Of a stretch of DNA of 6,024 nt, positions 4,383 through 6,024 are shown one piece after another. A program made the position numbers and the translations under genes. Within the stretch, counting starts at the first letter, position 1. Each line of letters opens with the position of its first letter. The stretch covers positions 1 to 6,024 of the forward strand of contig CANQXB010000066.1 in the NCBI GenBank assembly GCA_947627805.1, read 5' to 3'. The notes beneath the pieces were generated by a model, which was given only the letters and a program-made list of their open reading frames with translations, ran no database searches and was not told the origin of the DNA. This DNA comes from an uncultured Bacilli bacterium. Its GTDB lineage: Bacteria; Bacillota_I; Bacilli_A; RF39; UBA660.

Positions 4383-5294
4383 ATGACTATTGTATTTAAG
4401 TTATCGGAAAATTTAAGAGGAAAAGTTATTAGTTATTATGAAAGTTTTCGAAAAGAAAAAACTCCTCCTTATGCGGTATTTCAAGCCCAAGATGCTGATA
4501 CAACCATTACATTATATGAAAGTGGTAAAATTATGTTTCAAGGAATTTCCGCGGACATTGAAGCCAATTTATGGTTAGATTTAGAACGGAAATTTAATAA
4601 CCGAGAAATAAATATTGATGGAACCGAAAAAAAAGTAATTAAAAATAATGATACCAAATTAGATATGGCAACAATTGGTTCTGATGAAGTTGGCACGGGC
4701 GATTTCTTTGGCCCCATTGTTGTTACTGCCACTTTTGTATCTAAAGATAACTTTAAATTTTTAGAAGATTTAGGAGTAAGAGATTCCAAAAAAATAGATG
4801 ATAGTAAAATAATTGAAATTGCTCCCCAAATTATGCAAAAAATACCTTATTATACAACTATTTTAGATAATGAAACTTATAATCAAAAATATAGTAAAAC
4901 TAATAACATGAATAAATTAAAAGCCGTTTTACATAATATGGCTTTAGCCAAAATAAAAGAAAAAAATTATAGTTATGCCAAAATAGTTGTCGATGAATTT
5001 TGTAGTAAAGAAAAATATTATGAATATTTAAAAGATATTACTCCTTTAGTGGAACATATTACTTTTATGACTAAAGCTGAAGATAAAGTTTTAAGTGTCG
5101 CGTGTGCTTCCATTATAAGTAGATATACTTTTCTTAAAAAAATGGATGAATTATCGGAGCTAGTTCACACTCCTCTACCTAAAGGAGCCGGGGAAAATGT
5201 CGATAAGATAGCCAAAGAAATAAAAGAAAAATATGGTCATGATATTTTAAAAAAAATTGCTAAATTAAATTTTAGTAATGCTAATAGATTATAA
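4383..5294 (+). CDS. rnhC: Ribonuclease HIII
   Basis: RNase HIII cleaves the RNA strand of RNA-DNA hybrids, removing primers, R-loops and misincorporated stretches. The N-terminal 80 or so residues form the TBP-like substrate-binding domain typical of HIII and absent from HII (ESGKIMFQG at about 46-54). The catalytic domain opens with ATIGSDEVGTGDFFGP (96-111), giving D101 and E102. IVVDEF supplies D204, and TKAEDKVLSVACASIISRY near 231-249 supplies an acid (E233) and the conserved ASII-R motif. With the ATG at 4383-4385 the protein is 303 aa, close to Bacillus RnhC. This start has GAGGTG 4 nt upstream. The longer frame from ATG 4338 would add 15 residues (MKNKGIYGKMFLRCK) with no RBS and would overlap promoter-like DNA. 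It is divergent from cvpA, matching the Bacillus gene order. Confidence 0.95.
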   Translation: MTIVFKLSENLRGKVISYYESFRKEKTPPYAVFQAQDADTTITLYESGKIMFQGISADIEANLWLDLERKFNNREINIDGTEKKVIKNNDTKLDMATIGSDEVGTGDFFGPIVVTATFVSKDNFKFLEDLGVRDSKKIDDSKIIEIAPQIMQKIPYYTTILDNETYNQKYSKTNNMNKLKAVLHNMALAKIKEKNYSYAKIVVDEFCSKEKYYEYLKDITPLVEHITFMTKAEDKVLSVACASIISRYTFLKKMDELSELVHTPLPKGAGENVDKIAKEIKEKYGHDILKKIAKLNFSNANRL

Positions 5295-5298
5295 ACAA

Positions 5299-5322
5299 AA
5301 AACAGGAATTAAATCCTGTTTT
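5299..5322. terminator. Bidirectional terminator between rnhC and the hydrolase gene
   Basis: AAAACAGGA (5299-5307) pairs with TCCTGTTTT (5314-5322) around a 6-nt loop. The plus strand ends in a T-rich run and the minus strand in T6 (5302-5297 region), so it serves both convergent genes. The stop codon of the minus-strand gene (5309-5311) lies in the loop. Confidence 0.85.
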
Positions 5323-5962
5323 CTTCTTTTATTTCGCCAAAATAATTATTTCCTTTAGGACTGTAAGACTCGCTATTCGCTACTTTAATATAATCGGCTC
5401 TAAAAGATAGATAATTATGCATAACCTTTTCGGTATAAAGGAAATCAATAATTGCTTGATAACCTAAACTATCGGTATTATGCATTTTTCTTTTATAAGA
5501 ACCACTAGCATAAACGGTAAACTGATTAGGTAAAATAACTTGATAATATAAACTTTTTCCTTTATCTTTACCAAATCTTTTAGAAGCAAAGCCAATCCAG
5601 TTTTTACTATGAGTACGGTTATAAATTGTATTAATTACCGCATAGGCATCTTCATAAGTATCATCAGCTTCGGCTAACACAACTCCGACAATAACATTAA
5701 ATTCATTATTAGTTAAATTATATTTTTCTAAAATAATATCTTTTTTATCAATATTTGTTAAAGCAATTGTTTTAAATGTATCTAAAGAAACATAATTGTT
5801 TTCATTTATAATGCTTATTTCATTTGGGACAACCATTAAAGCAATAATAACATACATTAATGGTAATACCAAATATTTTAAATTATATTTAATAATTAAA
5901 TACTTCATCCAACCCCACCACTTGGGGAGGACATAACCTGTATTTTCACTATTTTTATTCAT
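5309..5962 (-). CDS. Membrane-anchored SleB-like cell wall hydrolase
   Basis: The C-terminal part resembles the Hydrolase_2 / SleB family of peptidoglycan hydrolases. VVGVVLAEADDTYEDA-type sequence around the likely catalytic E98 is followed by VINTIYNRT (109-117), then LPNQFTVY (144-151), and NNYFGE (205-210) close to the end. The N-terminus is a short, tryptophan-rich, basic cytoplasmic segment (KWWGWMKYLIIKY) before one transmembrane helix at about 29-46, so the enzyme domain would face the wall. At 217 aa it is a single-domain, anchored form without visible peptidoglycan-binding repeats. It probably acts in wall turnover or remodelling; SleB homologs in non-sporulating bacteria are common, so this alone does not show sporulation. 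The start ATG 5960-5962 has AGGGGG 7 nt upstream. It is monocistronic, with its own promoter and a terminator shared with rnhC. Family assignment rests on motif resemblance and is somewhat divergent. Confidence 0.75.
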   Translation of the reverse strand: MNKNSENTGYVLPKWWGWMKYLIIKYNLKYLVLPLMYVIIALMVVPNEISIINENNYVSLDTFKTIALTNIDKKDIILEKYNLTNNEFNVIVGVVLAEADDTYEDAYAVINTIYNRTHSKNWIGFASKRFGKDKGKSLYYQVILPNQFTVYASGSYKRKMHNTDSLGYQAIIDFLYTEKVMHNYLSFRADYIKVANSESYSPKGNNYFGEIKEENRI

Positions 5963-5989
5963 ATCAAATCCCCCTGAATGAACAAAATA

Positions 5990-6018
5990 ATTATACCATA
6001 TATTTAATAATATGTCAA
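5990..6018 (-). promoter_or_regulatory. Consensus sigma-A promoter of the SleB-like gene
   Basis: On the minus strand TTGACA (6018-6013), exactly 17 bp, then TATAAT (5995-5990), both hexamers perfect and preceded by TGG (extended -10). Transcription should start near 5983, about 20 nt before the start codon. No operator-like palindrome is visible in the part inside the window. Confidence 0.9.
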
Positions 6019-6024
6019 ATTATG

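Noticed and set aside
4538..4789. Minus-strand ORF of 83 codons
   Set aside because: Antisense to the conserved rnhC catalytic region, with no RBS or family signature.

Overview
The window looks like chromosomal DNA from a low-GC Bacillota-type bacterium, probably an uncultured or gut-associated member of the Bacilli / Erysipelotrichia / RF39-like lineages. This is inferred from the strong AT bias, the AGGAG-type ribosome binding sites, the TATAAT promoters with TGn extensions, and the gene set RNase HIII, CvpA, thioredoxin and UvrC. The genetic code appears standard: tryptophan in Trx, CvpA and the cell-wall hydrolase is TGG, and no gene needs TGA to be read as Trp.

Left part (1-2483, minus strand). 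uvrC (699-2483) is followed after 2 nt by a sugar-kinase-like phosphotransferase of the N-acetylhexosamine 1-kinase / APH type. The kinase runs off the left edge of the window. Its Shine-Dalgarno sequence lies inside the last codons of uvrC, so the two are almost certainly one translationally coupled operon.

Middle part (2484-3269). Divergent from uvrC is a short, one-domain YigZ/IMPACT-like gene that lacks the usual C-terminal domain. Between it and trxA lies about 350 bp with no long ORF, but this stretch is not empty. It holds a strong plus-strand promoter, a predicted small RNA of about 83 nt ending in a terminator hairpin, and an opposing minus-strand 37-codon ORF for a hydrophobic, basic-tailed peptide with a good ribosome binding site. 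The two transcripts would converge and overlap. The peptide mRNA has a leader predicted to sequester its own ribosome binding site, and both RNAs carry a related 21-nt element containing an anti-Shine-Dalgarno sequence. This is the layout of a type I toxin-antitoxin module, and it is the most interesting item in the window.

Right part (3270-6024). A cvpA-trxA operon on the minus strand (4-nt gap, RBS of trxA inside the end of cvpA) ends in a terminator. rnhC (RNase HIII) is transcribed divergently from cvpA. A membrane-anchored SleB-like cell-wall hydrolase converges on rnhC through a bidirectional terminator, and is driven by a promoter with both hexamers at consensus at the right edge.

How the genes relate. 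The order rnhC / cvpA ... trxA, uvrC resembles the classic Bacillus arrangement rnhC < > zapA-cvpA-polX-mutS2-...-trxA-uvrC. Here zapA, polX and mutS2 are absent, and yigZ plus the toxin-antitoxin-like locus sit between trxA and uvrC. The core genes are housekeeping: genome maintenance (UvrC, RNase HIII), redox (Trx) and envelope (CvpA, SleB-like).
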